A stretch of 64,000 bases of DNA from assembly GCA_016508695.1 (NCBI GenBank), contig VNKQ01000016.1:1240001-1304000 (forward strand), written 5' to 3'. The notes under the pieces are model-generated. The model had not been told where the DNA came from. It searched no databases and saw nothing but the letters and a program-made list of their open reading frames with translations. Shown piece by piece: positions 11,348 through 23,000 of this stretch (the stretch's first letter is position 1; every line of letters begins with the position of its first letter). Source of the stretch: Hyphodiscus hymeniophilus. Taxonomy: Eukaryota; Ascomycota; Leotiomycetes; Helotiales; Hyphodiscaceae. The translations under genes were made by a program, and so were the position numbers.

Positions 11348-12333
11348 TCAATCACCCCCATCTTTCCACGCCCGGGCAAACTGATGCTTCACAAAGCTAT
11401 CCTCCACAATCGCCTCACTGGCTCCAGAATGCGGCACCCCCGTGGCAAACCCATTGATCGGCAAAATAAGCACATCACCATACATCCTCGACTTCAACAT
11501 ACCCGTCAAATTCCTCCACGTGACTGGGTCCTGAGAAACTTTGTTAATATACTCAAAGACAATCTCAGTCCATCCTACGGGTCCCGAGATATCCAAGACC
11601 TCATCATCGCTATAATCGATGTCTTTCGGAATTTGTTGGAATGGTCGCCCTTTCACTTTCTCGAGTATCCGCTCGACCATCATCCATAACGCCTGGTGTC
11701 CCGCCGCGCCGGCAAGCGTCCACTGGCAGAATTGCACTTCGTAAGTGGTCCCTGCTACCGTGGCGATTCATCAGCTTCTAAACCAACGATAAGGCGAGTG
11801 TTCATCATGAACTCATCTGGGACCCAATCGTGGATCGGCTTTAGTACATCCGTGTCCATGTCGCTGTACACTCCACCTTCGATTGCTAGTAATAGATACC
11901 GCAGGAAATCAGCACGTAAGACTCGCCGCGACATAGCGTAGAAGAGGGGCAGTATATGTGCGTGCTGTGGATCTTTTGCGAGTTTGGAGATTATGGCTAG
12001 AGAGCCTTGTCCGTCGAGAATAGTGTAGGCATGGGAGGGTGATTTAGAGATCCAAGAGTGGATTGGAAGAGTGTAGCCAGTGAGAGCCTCGGGCGAGTAC
12101 GCGAGGTACGTTTGCCATATCTCGGGCGGAATAAAGGGTAATCGATTCGAAGAGTTGAAAGTGAGGATTTGGATGTCTGGAGTGGGGAATGCGGAGGTGT
12201 AGTTTGGTGTCTCGGAGGTCCAGAAGTAGAGGCAGAGAAGGAAGGCGGTTGCACCAAGTACAAGTCGTATGATTCGTGATCTACTTTGTTGGAGGTGCCA
12301 ACGCGAGAGATCAATTCCTTGGAGGTACTCCAT
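11348..12333 (-). pseudogene. GT32 (OCH1-like) glycosyltransferase with frameshift
   Basis: The 5' part (12333 to about 11757) encodes a type II membrane protein: a cytosolic tail, one signal anchor (IIRLVLGATAFLLCLYFW), then a GT32 catalytic domain with the DXD motif in GGVYSDMDTDVLKPI. The frame runs into a stop after GLEADESPR. The next conserved block, VAGTTYEVQFCQWTLAGAAGH, continues without a gap in another frame and runs to a natural stop at 11348 (GVPHSGASEAIVEDSFVKH). There is no room for an intron, so a one-base indel near 11757-11765 is the simplest reading. Members transfer mannose or related sugars in the Golgi. It is either a recent pseudogene or a sequencing error in an otherwise intact gene. 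Confidence 0.75.
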
Positions 12334-13558
12334 TGAATTACTTTGTAAGTGTCACCATTGTGAGGGATCGCTCGTAGACACTTTCGACACAGCTACTAGT
12401 AGCCTTGCACGTGTGTTGTTCAGATCGAACATTTGGTTCTCCTTCTCACATTCAGTTAAATGCATTCAAGCCACTGTCCGTAATCATAATTTTCAGAAGA
12501 AGCGATGTAAGACGAGAGGACGAAGGAAATGACGGACTTTTTATTATCCGCAGCCTTGCCATACCCAAGTGATTGTTAACCCCGCGCTCGCGGCAAGATC
12601 AGTAGCGCGCGCTACTTACAACGACAACATAGTCGCGAGAGCATGTGCCCAGGTTACATGTTGGAGTTTTCCACTTTTGGTACAAATATGAAAACTTTGA
12701 GTAAATGAAATCCCGTGTTAGTTCCTACCTAGTTACGCTTCAGCTTATCACTAGTGCTCCTCCTTGCAGTTCTAGACCTTGTACGCACGCCACCAATTGT
12801 TCTAAAGAAGCGGATCATTCCCAGCGAGGAGAGTGGGGTAAACTTAACTACAGTAGGTCGTCTTGATAATACTAAGGCTGCACACGTGCTTGCGATTTCT
12901 GTTCCACTTGGCTGACGCCGTGCAGTATCGTGTTCCCTCGCTTATCTGTGTTTAAGAAGGAGAACTTTTGTGTTGTCGTTGAGAAACGCGCACTGATTAT
13001 TAGGCGAAACACTAGGCAAGAAAAGGGGGCTGATCATGTGATTCACATCTGCCATGCAGAGAGGTACCTGAGATGAGAAATAATTGTCCGAACAAGCGAG
13101 TAGGGAAATTGACTAGTGGGAGAGAGCAGCATAAGGGTGGCAAACTATACAGTAAGAAGTTTGAGAGCGAGATAGGTCACACGGAAACGTAATTGCGAAG
13201 ATTAGAAAATGGATGCAGTCACGAATGTGCTTTACTAGCTGACGGAGGCACAACTAAGGGGGTCTCGACATGCAGAAAGGATCGGCAGGGAAGTATACCA
13301 GGCTGTCAGTACCATAAGGACTCTAAGGGAAGCTTCAATTGAAAGTCAACGAGATAGTAAAGTACATGGATTCGAGGGATAATTAAGACAGAAACAGAAA
13401 GTCTACAGATTGGAATAAGCAGTTTGATCCGACGTGGTCTAGTTTTCATATCACACTTAATTGTACACTCCGTAGTGTAGACCACTTTTCCCCATTGTAA
13501 TCTACATGACCCATAAACACCTTAATCCCGTGGTATACATGCTCTATTCATTCCCTTC
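12334..13558. other. intergenic
   Basis: 1.2 kb without a convincing gene. It contains a 16-bp perfect palindrome at 12601-12616. Confidence 0.4.
12601..12616. repeat. 16-bp perfect palindrome
   Basis: AGTAGCGCGCGCTACT equals its own reverse complement. It lies about 270 bp upstream of the GT32 start codon. It could be a dimeric factor site, but nothing else supports that. Confidence 0.5.
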
Positions 13559-14425
13559 TCACCCCCATCCAACAAAAAATCCGAAAGATCCATCAAATGC
13601 ATCCAGTTCTCCCTCCATAGCTTGCAAGCAACCTAATCGGGGGACCTTGTCCGAAGCGTAAAATCCCAGTAATGTTTCCATATTCTTTTCAGTCATCTCA
13701 CATAAGTCTTCCAAGCTATATGCATCGCTCACTTTGATCATCCTACAACTCATTAATAATTCATAATCAAAAATCTCCACATCGCAGTCCTTACCATGCC
13801 ATCCTCTTTGGACCCTCCTTGATATCCGGCGCAACTTTTCTGAGCATTTGCCTTAGTTTCCCAACTTTCGTTATAGCTTCTCCAATATTCTCCGGCAGGT
13901 TTGCAGCTATCGATCTCCGGACAATATTTGCCAATCGTGGTCCTTTCCCATTCGTACTAACCATAATCTGCAGAGGTCCATCTCGATGTACGCTGCCAAA
14001 ATAGAAGTCACATTCTGGTGGCACATCTGCAATATTCGCGGCGATCTTCCTCTCCTTGCACAGCTGCCATATTTGTGTCGATGCCTCTGGATCGTCCACC
14101 GCAGTCAAAACCATGTCGACATCATCAAGATCGGAAGGATTGAATTTGCGATCCACATAATCCACTTGTCCCTTCTCGATCCTGTATGCAACTTCTGGAT
14201 TCAATCCTTCTCGAGGAGAAACAACGGTGACCTTGGCATCGGCATTGAGAACATTCAAAATGCGTCCTGCAGCCACCTTTGAATCGTCAGTGGCAATCAA
14301 TTGATGGTCATTGGGATGCGACTTACCTCTCCACCTCCTACAACCAATACTCTCTTATTCCTAATCTGCCATGCCAATATTAAGGACCCGCCGCCTTCGA
14401 CGTCCGGAAAACCTTCTTCGCCCAT
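13559..14425 (-). CDS. MET8: siroheme synthase (precorrin-2 dehydrogenase/ferrochelatase)
   Basis: Three exons (14425-14327, 14276-13795, 13742-13559) give 254 residues, close to yeast Met8. The enzyme oxidises precorrin-2 with NAD+ to sirohydrochlorin and inserts Fe2+, making siroheme for sulfite and nitrite reductases. The NAD-binding loop VLVVGGGEVAAGR is split exactly by intron 1 (GTAAGT...AAAG). IADVPPECDFYFGS carries the conserved Asp of the bifunctional site, and STNGKGPRLANIVRRSI is the family dimer-interface segment. Intron 2 restores KRMAWMIKVSDAYSLEDL. It is divergent from PEP7 with about 209 bp between start codons. Confidence 0.93.
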
Positions 14426-14634
14426 TGCGTGGAATGTGAAGAAGTTGAAATTATTCTGCGCGGAGAAACCTTGCCTTCTCGACGAGGCTGCATCATCGAT
14501 AAGGCTTCGGCACGGGCCAACCTTTCGCTTATTGCGGCGTTTGTTCGAGGATGTCGAACCTCGTCCGTCGCAAGAAGGACATTCAACCTCGAGCTATTCA
14601 AGCTCAGAGGATACTTACTCGACGAGCTGCTGTC

Positions 14635-16837
14635 ATGTCCAGTCGAAAGTTGGGAGGGGGGAGGGTGCTTGGAAGTGGGAAAGGATTAGGACCTCCTGCC
14701 CCTCCGGCGCATCAGCGTACGAACGATTTGATATCGCCGTCCGAGAGCACCCTCTCCCTGAGTTCGAGGGACTCGACAGCCTCTCCCTTGGCGACATCTC
14801 CATTGCCAGATACTAGCCAGGACTTGAGCTCGAGAGTATCCTTGGAGAGCGGCGGACCAGCTGTTACAGCTGCGAGTTCCAAATTAGTCTGTCCGATCTG
14901 TAACGAGGAAATGGTGGGTGCCTTCATACTGTTGGATCATAGGACTAATATTCCGTAGTTGACTCTGCTGCAACTCAACCGGTGTGTATTTTAGACACTG
15001 CAATGTTGTACCAACTGACTCCCCAGACATCTCGATGATACCCACCAAGAACTCCCGGAAGTTGAACAAGACGAAGTCAAGAATTGGTTCAACAAGCAAG
15101 TGGTCAAAGCGAAGAAATTCCAACCACTGGCAGTCATAAATCAGAAACTCAAAGGTCTTGATGTCTTCGAATCTAATGATGCCCCTCCCGTACCAGCCCA
15201 CGCTCCGAATTCCCTTCCCGGCAATCGAGTATCGACACCTGAACCACACCGACCAGATCCAGACGAAGTCGTTACGAGGACTCATTGGCAAAGGACGGGA
15301 TATAATGATCTGTGCACGGAGCCATCATGTGGGAAGCGGTTGGGGCCAGTAAATGGGAGCGTCAATTGCAGGAAGTGTGGTAGATTATTCTGCGAGGACC
15401 ATACCATGTACCAGATGAAACTCTCCAGGTCGGCAAAACATGAACCAGTAAGAGGACTTTGGTGTAGAGTTTGCGAGACTTGCTACAAATCGAGAGATGG
15501 ATACAATGACCACAACGGGTATATACGAGACCATACAAACGAATTCCTTTCGATACGGAGGAAAACCGTCGATAAAGCTTATTTGGAGGTATCCCGGTTG
15601 GAGAAACGACTTACGAAACTTACGCAACTACTGGCTGGTTCCACGGAAGATATATCGGGGAATAATGGTGGCATCCTACCCCTGAGTGGCCAAAAAAATC
15701 AACGGAAAATTCTGGAGCAATCGGTGGTGACCTGGGAGGAGGATGACAAAGTGTCGAAATGCCCCTTCTGTCAGCAAGAATTTGGATCATGGACATTCCG
15801 GCGGCACCACTGTCGGTCATGTGGACGAGTAGTTTGTGCCGACACACAGACAGGCTGTTCATCAGAGATCGGCCTGAATGTAGATGCTAGTGAGTGCAAT
15901 GCTTCAGTCTTGCAAACTCTATTCAACTCTGTCCGTTGACCCAAATCCAGTCACTGACATTCAGTCAGAGAAAACCACTTCGCCACTCATACTCGACATC
16001 CGCATGTGTCGAGACTGCAAGACCACTGTGTTCTCAAAGAAAGATTTTGCGAATGAGCTCTCACACAGACCGCCTGACCAACGATCTTATGAGAATCTCC
16101 TGCAATTTGAAAAGGGCATTCGGGTGTTACTTCCAAACTTCCAACGACTCTTAATTGCACTGCAAGACCCAGAGAAGCCCCCCTCGCAAGCGCAACTTGC
16201 TGAAGCATCGAAAGTTCGTAAGCGACTAATCGACAGCTTTGGGAAATATGACCTCGCGGCGAAACGTATTCGAGACCTACCAACTAAATCACCAACACAG
16301 CAAAAGCTGCAAAAAGCAATCTATCAACAATCAGCAAATTTCCTCTCTTTACACATGCTCCCCCTGAAAACGCTCCCAAAAATCCTTAAGCATGCCTCAC
16401 CTCATGGCCGCTCCATATCATCCAACAGTCTCCCGACCAATGGTCGGTCTGCTCTTGCTTCCATTAAGTTCAACGATATGGAAACTTCTTCCCAGATTTC
16501 TTCGTCCTCTGCTGTGTCGGCAATGGAAGCCGAGGAGAAAGAATTGAGGGAGAGGTTGATTGTGCTGGAAGAGCAAAAATTCATGGTCGGAGAAATGATA
16601 GCAGACGCAAACAAGAAGAGGAAGTTTGATGAGGTGGCAGCTCTGAGTGCGAACATGCAGGAAATGGGAAGAGAAATCGACACTGTGATGGGGTTAATCA
16701 AAGGTTTGGACTTCGAGGGGCTGTATGCGAAGGAACGCCACACCGGCAATGGGGGAGATAGTGGTGAAGGAAGTGCCAATGGGAGCACGAATAATGGCAT
16801 TGGTAGTATCAGTGGCATTCTCGGGTTACGTAGATAA
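14635..16837 (+). CDS. PEP7: vacuolar segregation protein PEP7/VAC1 (FYVE, Rab effector)
   Basis: Four exons (14635-14913, 14959-14981, 15027-15889, 15951-16837) give 683 residues. PEP7 is a Rab5/Vps45 effector that tethers Golgi-derived vesicles to late endosomes through PI3P. Order: a Ser-rich N-terminus; a C2H2 finger CPICNEEMLTLLQLNRHLDDTH assembled across two introns and a 23-nt micro-exon; a first FYVE-like cluster CRKCGRLFCEDH...CRVCETCY; a second FYVE domain with CPFCQQEFGSWTFRRHHCRSCGRVVC, whose RRHHCR is the PI3P-binding motif; and C-terminal coiled coils (about residues 560-650) like the Rab-binding helices of rabenosyn. The internal ATG at 14635 (MSSRKLGGGRVLGSG) was preferred to 14551, judged on typical family N-termini and on spacing from MET8. 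Confidence 0.9.
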
Positions 16838-18071
16838 CAGCGACCGCTATTGTTCGGCCTCTCTTGTGATGGAAGGGATAGGAGTAACTATGGGCGGTGC
16901 ATTTGAAGGCGTTTGGGTGGGAGAGACGAAGTGAACTTGTACAAGGAGCCGAAATCGACGAATATCATTGGGTGGCGTTAATTATTCTTTGAGCATAGTG
17001 ATCAAATGCTATACAGCTAGTGTTGTGATTTTGACTCCCAATTGATGGACGAGAGGTTTGCAAGAATTTGAAGTAAGAGAGTGACTGATTGCCACCTTAG
17101 AAACGCCGGGTAAATTGATTGGTATTTGCTAATGCTACTTCGTAACAGATCACTGTCGCGTGAAAGATGAATTAGCAATCTCTCAGCCCAGATTTTGTCG
17201 GGGTTCACTTACATGATTTGCATGGGACAGCAGCCAACGTGGGGTAGGGACAAGCCTCATACAGTGTGATGTACTCTCGATCGCCCAAATTGTTTGAGTC
17301 ATTGGTAATGCTCAGCTTGGCACTCCTCCGCCTGGAATCAAAATAATACTTAGATACAAGATACCAGATACATGAGGTATCTTGTATTCACTCTGTCGAG
17401 ACAATGTCAACGCAGACCAACGGCCATCAGCCAGGCGCTACTGAGGAATTCCGACAGTTAAAATCATTTGTGTAGTGGAATAGTCGGCACCAAATTAATT
17501 ACAACTATGAATAGACATTCCATGAGAGGGAATGCAAGGAAATTGTCAGCTCGACGCGACAGAAACTGTAGATGACTGTGCGAAGTCGATGACCGAGAGA
17601 TTCACTACTTCCCCTACTGGGACTCGTGCCGACAAGGAATGGGGAATATCTGAGAGGAGACAGGGAGCTTGCTCTTCAAGTAGTGAAAATTGCTAGCTTT
17701 GGGTTGTGCAGTGTAAGGTGCAAAGAAGCAGGTATGAGTCTGAATTGTCCTCGGCCTAGACGAGTCGCTGGGATGAATCGCAACCGAATGATCTAAACTC
17801 AAACCCACCTGTTCAAAATGTCTCAACGATCGTGCCCGTTGATGAGGGGCAAATAATCCATGTCATAGCAGTCAGTACTTGTGAAAGGGTTGTTTGAAGG
17901 GAAAACACAAGTAGAAATCATAGCAAATGCGCAGATATGAAGTGTGTTCAGGAATAATGAGGATCATAGTACACGGGTTACATGGGGAATCTCTAATCGC
18001 ACCACCCTCAATTACACCAGATCTTTCGCCTCCAACCCACCACTCTTGTTGATTCGGCCCGTCATCACCTA
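16838..18071. other. convergent intergenic
   Basis: 1.2 kb between the PEP7 and LAT1 3' ends. It holds a 12-bp-stem hairpin at 17354-17387; no gene is supported. Confidence 0.4.
17354..17387. repeat. perfect 12-bp inverted repeat (hairpin)
   Basis: ATACAAGATACC at 17354-17365 is the exact reverse complement of 17376-17387, with a 10-nt loop. It is not followed by a T-run. It could be a small transposon footprint or mRNA 3'-end structure. Confidence 0.5.
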
Positions 18072-19553
18072 CTATAGCAACAACTCAAGAGGGTTCTCAA
18101 TAACCTTCTTAAATTCTCGAACCCACTCACCGCCAACCGCTCCATCGACAACTTTGTGATCGAAGGAAGCAGTGACAACGATTTGGTCATCCCACTCAAT
18201 TCCAGTTCCATCCTCGTTTTCGGCCGGGATAGCGACCTTTTTAGTTGTTCCGACGGCGAGAATACCAGCTTGAGGAGGGTTGATAACGGCGGTGAATCGA
18301 TCGATGGCCGCATTCATTCCCATGTTTGAGATAGTGAAGGTTCCTCCCTGGTATTCTTCAGGCTTAAGCTTGCCATCGCGGGCGCGCTTGCCGAGATCTT
18401 TGACTTGAGAGGAGATGGACTCCAGACCGAGACCTTCGACATTCTTTACAATTGGGGTCATGAGGCCGACAGGAGTTGCGACGGCGACCTGTTTGACAGG
18501 AATGATTAGTGGGAGTAATTAGATTTCGCCAGCAGGGATAGATCGATATGGACCCCGCAAAGTGATATCAACAGATCAAAGTGGGACTTACGGATACGTC
18601 AACATTGTCGAACTGGCGGATGAAACCGTCTCTCCAGCTTGAATTGACTGTAGGAACTTTCTTGCACGCAACACCGCAGGCCTTAATGAGGAAATCGTTC
18701 AAAGAGAGCTTGTATTTTCCATCAGCGGAGGCATTGAGAGCTTGACGAAGCTTCAAAAGCTTGGTTACAGAGACGGTAGCAGCCACGAAATAGTGGGGGT
18801 TCTGATTCATAGATTCTGTGAGACGATTGGCAATGGTTTTGCGCATGGAGGTCGTAGGAGTATCGACGTATGAAGCAGCGGGGGCAGCGGTTCCAGAAGC
18901 AGGAGCAGCAGCGGGCTTCTTGCCTTCCTTCTCGCCCTTTAGGTATCTATCCAGAGACGGTTGTAACTTTCCTCCGCTCGACTCGGACTCTTCTGGGACT
19001 GGGGCAGAACTTGATGGGGGGGCTGTGCCCGAACCAGTGCCTGCAGGCTCTGAAGATTCGCTGGCCTCTTCCTTAGGTGCTGGTTTCGGGGCATCTTGTC
19101 CACCAGCGTCTTCGATTGTGAATGATTCGAAAGCTGAGGCATCCTCTCCTTCCTCAATCATGACCGCGATTGGCTATAAAGTTGTCAGTGACGAGTATTA
19201 ATCCGGGAGCAACACAACTGAGAACGTACGTTGCCAACAGCAACATCTTTGGCTCCAGAGTCTTTCAAGATCTTGGCTAGTACACCCTCTTCCTGGAATT
19301 CAAAGTCCATTTGCGCCTTGTCGGTCTCGATCTCTACCAGGACATCACCAGGCGAAATCGCATCGCCGGGTTTCTTCTGCCACGTTCCGATGTTACCTGC
19401 GGTCATTGTCGGAGACAAAGCAGGCATTGTGACCACTGTGTGAGGCGGGAATGATTTCGAAGCATAGCATCGTGCGAATTGGTAGGCCAAAGAGGAGGAG
19501 GAGAATGAGGTCGAGGATTGAAGGGCGCGACGCCGTAATACTGCGGCGAACAT
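18072..19553 (-). CDS. LAT1: dihydrolipoamide acetyltransferase (pyruvate dehydrogenase E2)
   Basis: Three exons (19553-19230, 19173-18592, 18488-18072) give 440 residues. This is the mitochondrial E2 core that passes acetyl groups from lipoyl-lysine to CoA. An Arg-rich transit peptide (MFAAVLRRRALQSSTSF) precedes a lipoyl domain with the modified Lys in IETDKAQMDFEFQEEG. An Ala/Pro/Ser linker follows, then the catalytic domain from SMRKTIANRLTESM, with the active-site motif SFDHKVVDGAVGGEW and the C-terminus ENPLELLL. The peripheral subunit-binding domain normally found between lipoyl and catalytic domains is not visible: the linker goes from GGKLQPSLDR through a short Lys/Glu stretch directly to PAAAPASG. 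It shares a 479-bp divergent promoter region with SEC7. Confidence 0.93.
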
Positions 19554-20032
19554 CGTGGAAGCTTGGGGGAGATGAAGATCAGGCAAAAAGGAGAACGAGG
19601 GAAGGGAGAAGCCCCTAATCCAGACAATTGATGTCTTAGATATCAATTCACCGATACTAGGCGAAGAGGAGACGGCGTCGACAACGAGGGAGTGGGAGGA
19701 TCTATCGTAGACGCAAGTGTTGGGTTTGGTTCCCGAAGCTCAATAAAATCTCTAGTCCCGTTGAGCTCCGAGCAAGAAAGCGCTAGCCACTTCGGAAGGG
19801 ACGGACTATGGGTTTTTCCGTTCCGTCCTCGTACTGCGTATCCTGTGCTGATCGGGCTGAGCTGAGCAAGGCCAGTCAGCGACTTTATTTAGTTCTCGCC
19901 GGATTTGTTGTGGCTACATAAGAACATTGGGGCCACGAACTTATCACCACACTGCCAACATTGATACCGGCAGCGAGCATTAGAGTCTGCGGCAGAAACG
20001 CGAATGGAATCAGCTGCATTCGATAAACCACC
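19554..20032. other. LAT1/SEC7 divergent promoter region
   Basis: 479 bp between two divergent start codons. No specific element is assigned. Confidence 0.5.
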
Positions 20033-23000
20033 ATGAGCTCTTTAGTCTTTGTGGTTCAAGCTCTGGAAGCTGTAGCTGCGTCCAAGGAGGCACACAAGAA
20101 GCGTGATCTGGGAGATTCTGTGCAGAAGGCGCTGAAGGCAATCAAGGAGAACGAACCTCAATTACCAGACCCCGAAATCATTTTTGCGCCCTTGGAGAAA
20201 GCGACACGTTCCGGAAGCATACCCCTTGCCACGAAATCACTGGACTGCATTGGAAAGCTGATCAGCTATTCATACTTCTCTGTCCCATCATCCCCCAATG
20301 CCGACAAGGAGGCAGACAGAGCGCCGCTCATCGAAAGAGCAATCGATACAATATGCGATTGTTTCCAAGGCGAATCGACTCCGACGGAGATTCAGATGCA
20401 GATTGTCAAATCGTTGCTGGCAGCTGTACTGAACGACAAAATTGTCGTGCATGGTGCCGGGCTTCTCAAGGCAGTTCGGCAAGTCTACAATGTCTTCCTC
20501 CTATCAAAGAACAGCGGAAACCAGCAAATTGCGCAGGCAACCTTGGCCCAGATGGTAGGGACAGTCTTTGAGCGAGTCAAGACACGGATACACATGAAAG
20601 AGTCGCGGCTGAGCTTATCAAAGCTGGGGAAGAATGCGGCAATTGCAAGTTCATTTACGGATGACGCGGCGGATTCGTCAAACGCTGAATCTGGGAGTAA
20701 TGAGGCAGAGAGTTCGCTTGAAGAAAATACTGCCCAGGAGACACCGTCAATTGAAGACGGCCCCAAGCTCACGCTGAAGGATCTCGAGCATCGAAAGAGC
20801 TTTGATGATTCACAAATGGGAGAAGGACCGACAATGGTCACACAAGTGAAGCCTGCACAAACATCACCTCGATCTGCATCAGGACAGACACCCCCGGAAC
20901 CTAGCATAGAGGATGGCATGGATTCTGATGAGACGGAAGATGAAGTATACATAAGAGATGCATATTTGGTCTTCCGTTCGTTCTGCAACCTCAGCACAAA
21001 GATTCTACCACCGGATCAGCTCTATGACCTAAAAGGGCAAGCGATGAGGTCGAAATTGATCTCTCTTCACTTGATCCATACTTTACTTAACAACCATATG
21101 CTTGTTTTCACCTCCCCATTATGTACGATTACGAACAGCAAAAGCAACGAGCCGACAGGATTCTTGCAAGCTATCAAATTCTATCTTTGTCTTAGTATAA
21201 CGAGAAACGGAGCCAGTTCGGTGGACAGAGTATTTGAGGTCTGCTGCGAGATATTTTGGCTGATGCTAAAATTTATGAGGGCACCCTTCAAGGTTCGTAT
21301 TCCTGCGATTCATTGTAGACTTTGGACTGATTACTGTGTAGAAAGAAATAGAGGTGTTCTTGAATGAGATCTACCTGGCGCTTCTGGAGAGAAGGAATGC
21401 TCCCGTTGTCCAGAAAGCGTACTTTATGGGTATCTTGCTCAGATTCTGTGGGGATCCAAGAGCTCTCGTGGAGACATATCTCAACTATGACTGCGATAGA
21501 AACGTGGATAACATGTTCCAAACGCTGATTGAAGATCTTTCCAAAGCTGCAAGTGCTCCGGTCATGGTAACCCCTCTTGCTCAAGTTCAATACGACGAAC
21601 GAGCTGCAAAGGGTGCATTCAACTCTGCTGGCGCAGACTGGCAAGCACGAGGAACACTTCCACCATCATTGACAACCGCGCACATGTCGAATCATACTGA
21701 AGTCAATGACGAAATCCCGAAAGAGTACATAATCAAGCGACAGGCCCTAGATTGTTTGGTAGAAGTTTTGAGGTCACTTGTGAATTGGTCGCAGCAGGGG
21801 ATTGCAGATCTTACTGGAGGAGAAACAGATGGACGACAATCAGAAGAATTCCGCGAGTCCATTGATCCCTCGACGAACGATAGCTCCTCCAGAATCCCCA
21901 ATGGCGATACCCCAATTCCACCCTCAACGCCTGTTTATGAGGATGATCCCGAGCAATTAGAAAAGGAGAAGGCTCGGAAAACAGCATTGAGCAAAGCAAT
22001 CAACCAATTTAATTTCAAGCCAAAGCGAGGTATTAAACTCCTGCTGTCGGAAGGATTTATCCCGAGTGATAATCCTCAGGACGTTGCCAGATTCCTTCTT
22101 GCGGAAGATAGGCTTGATAAAGCACAGATTGGAGAGTTCTTGGGAGAAGGGGATGAGACCCACATTGCGATCATGCATGCTTTCGTGGATGAAATGGATT
22201 TCGCCAAGAGGCGATTTGTTGATTCGTTGCGAGAATTCCTTCAATCTTTCCGCCTGCCCGGAGAAGCTCAAAAGATTGACCGTTTTATGCTGAAATTCGC
22301 AAATCGATATGTTACTGGCAACCCGAATGCCTTTGCAAATGCAGATACAGCATATATCTTGTCGTACTCTGTTATTTTATTAAACACTGATTTACACAGC
22401 GCCAAAGTAGCAAAACGGATGACGAAGGAAGACTTCATCAAGAATAACCGCGGTATCAACGACAACGCCAGCTTGCCGGACGACTACCTGATTGGCATAT
22501 ACGACGAGATTGCTCACAACGAGATTGTCCTCCGAAGTGAGCGCGAAGCAGCGGCTGCAATGGGCATTACACCACAGCCAACTAGTGGCGGAATTGCATC
22601 CGGTCTTGGACAAGCTTTTGCCACGGTCGGCCGTGACTTGCAGCGCGAAGCCTATCTTCAGCAATCTGAGGAGATCTCCCATAGGTCCGAACAACTTTTC
22701 AAGAATTTATTTCGTAATCAACGGAAAAATGCCTCCAAAACTGGTGGGGTCAGGTTCATTCCTGCTACATCTTTCAAGCATGTTGGTCCCATGTTCGATG
22801 TCACCTGGATGTCATTCTTTTCTGGGCTTTCTGGGCAGATGCAGAATGCCCATAATCTAGAAGTCATCAAGTTGTGTATGGAGGGCATGAAACTTGCTGT
22901 CAGGATTGCCTGTTTGTTTGATCTGGAGACTCCCCGAGAGGCATTTATCTCCGCCTTAAAGAATGCGACAAACCTCAACAATCCGACAGAAGTGATGGCC

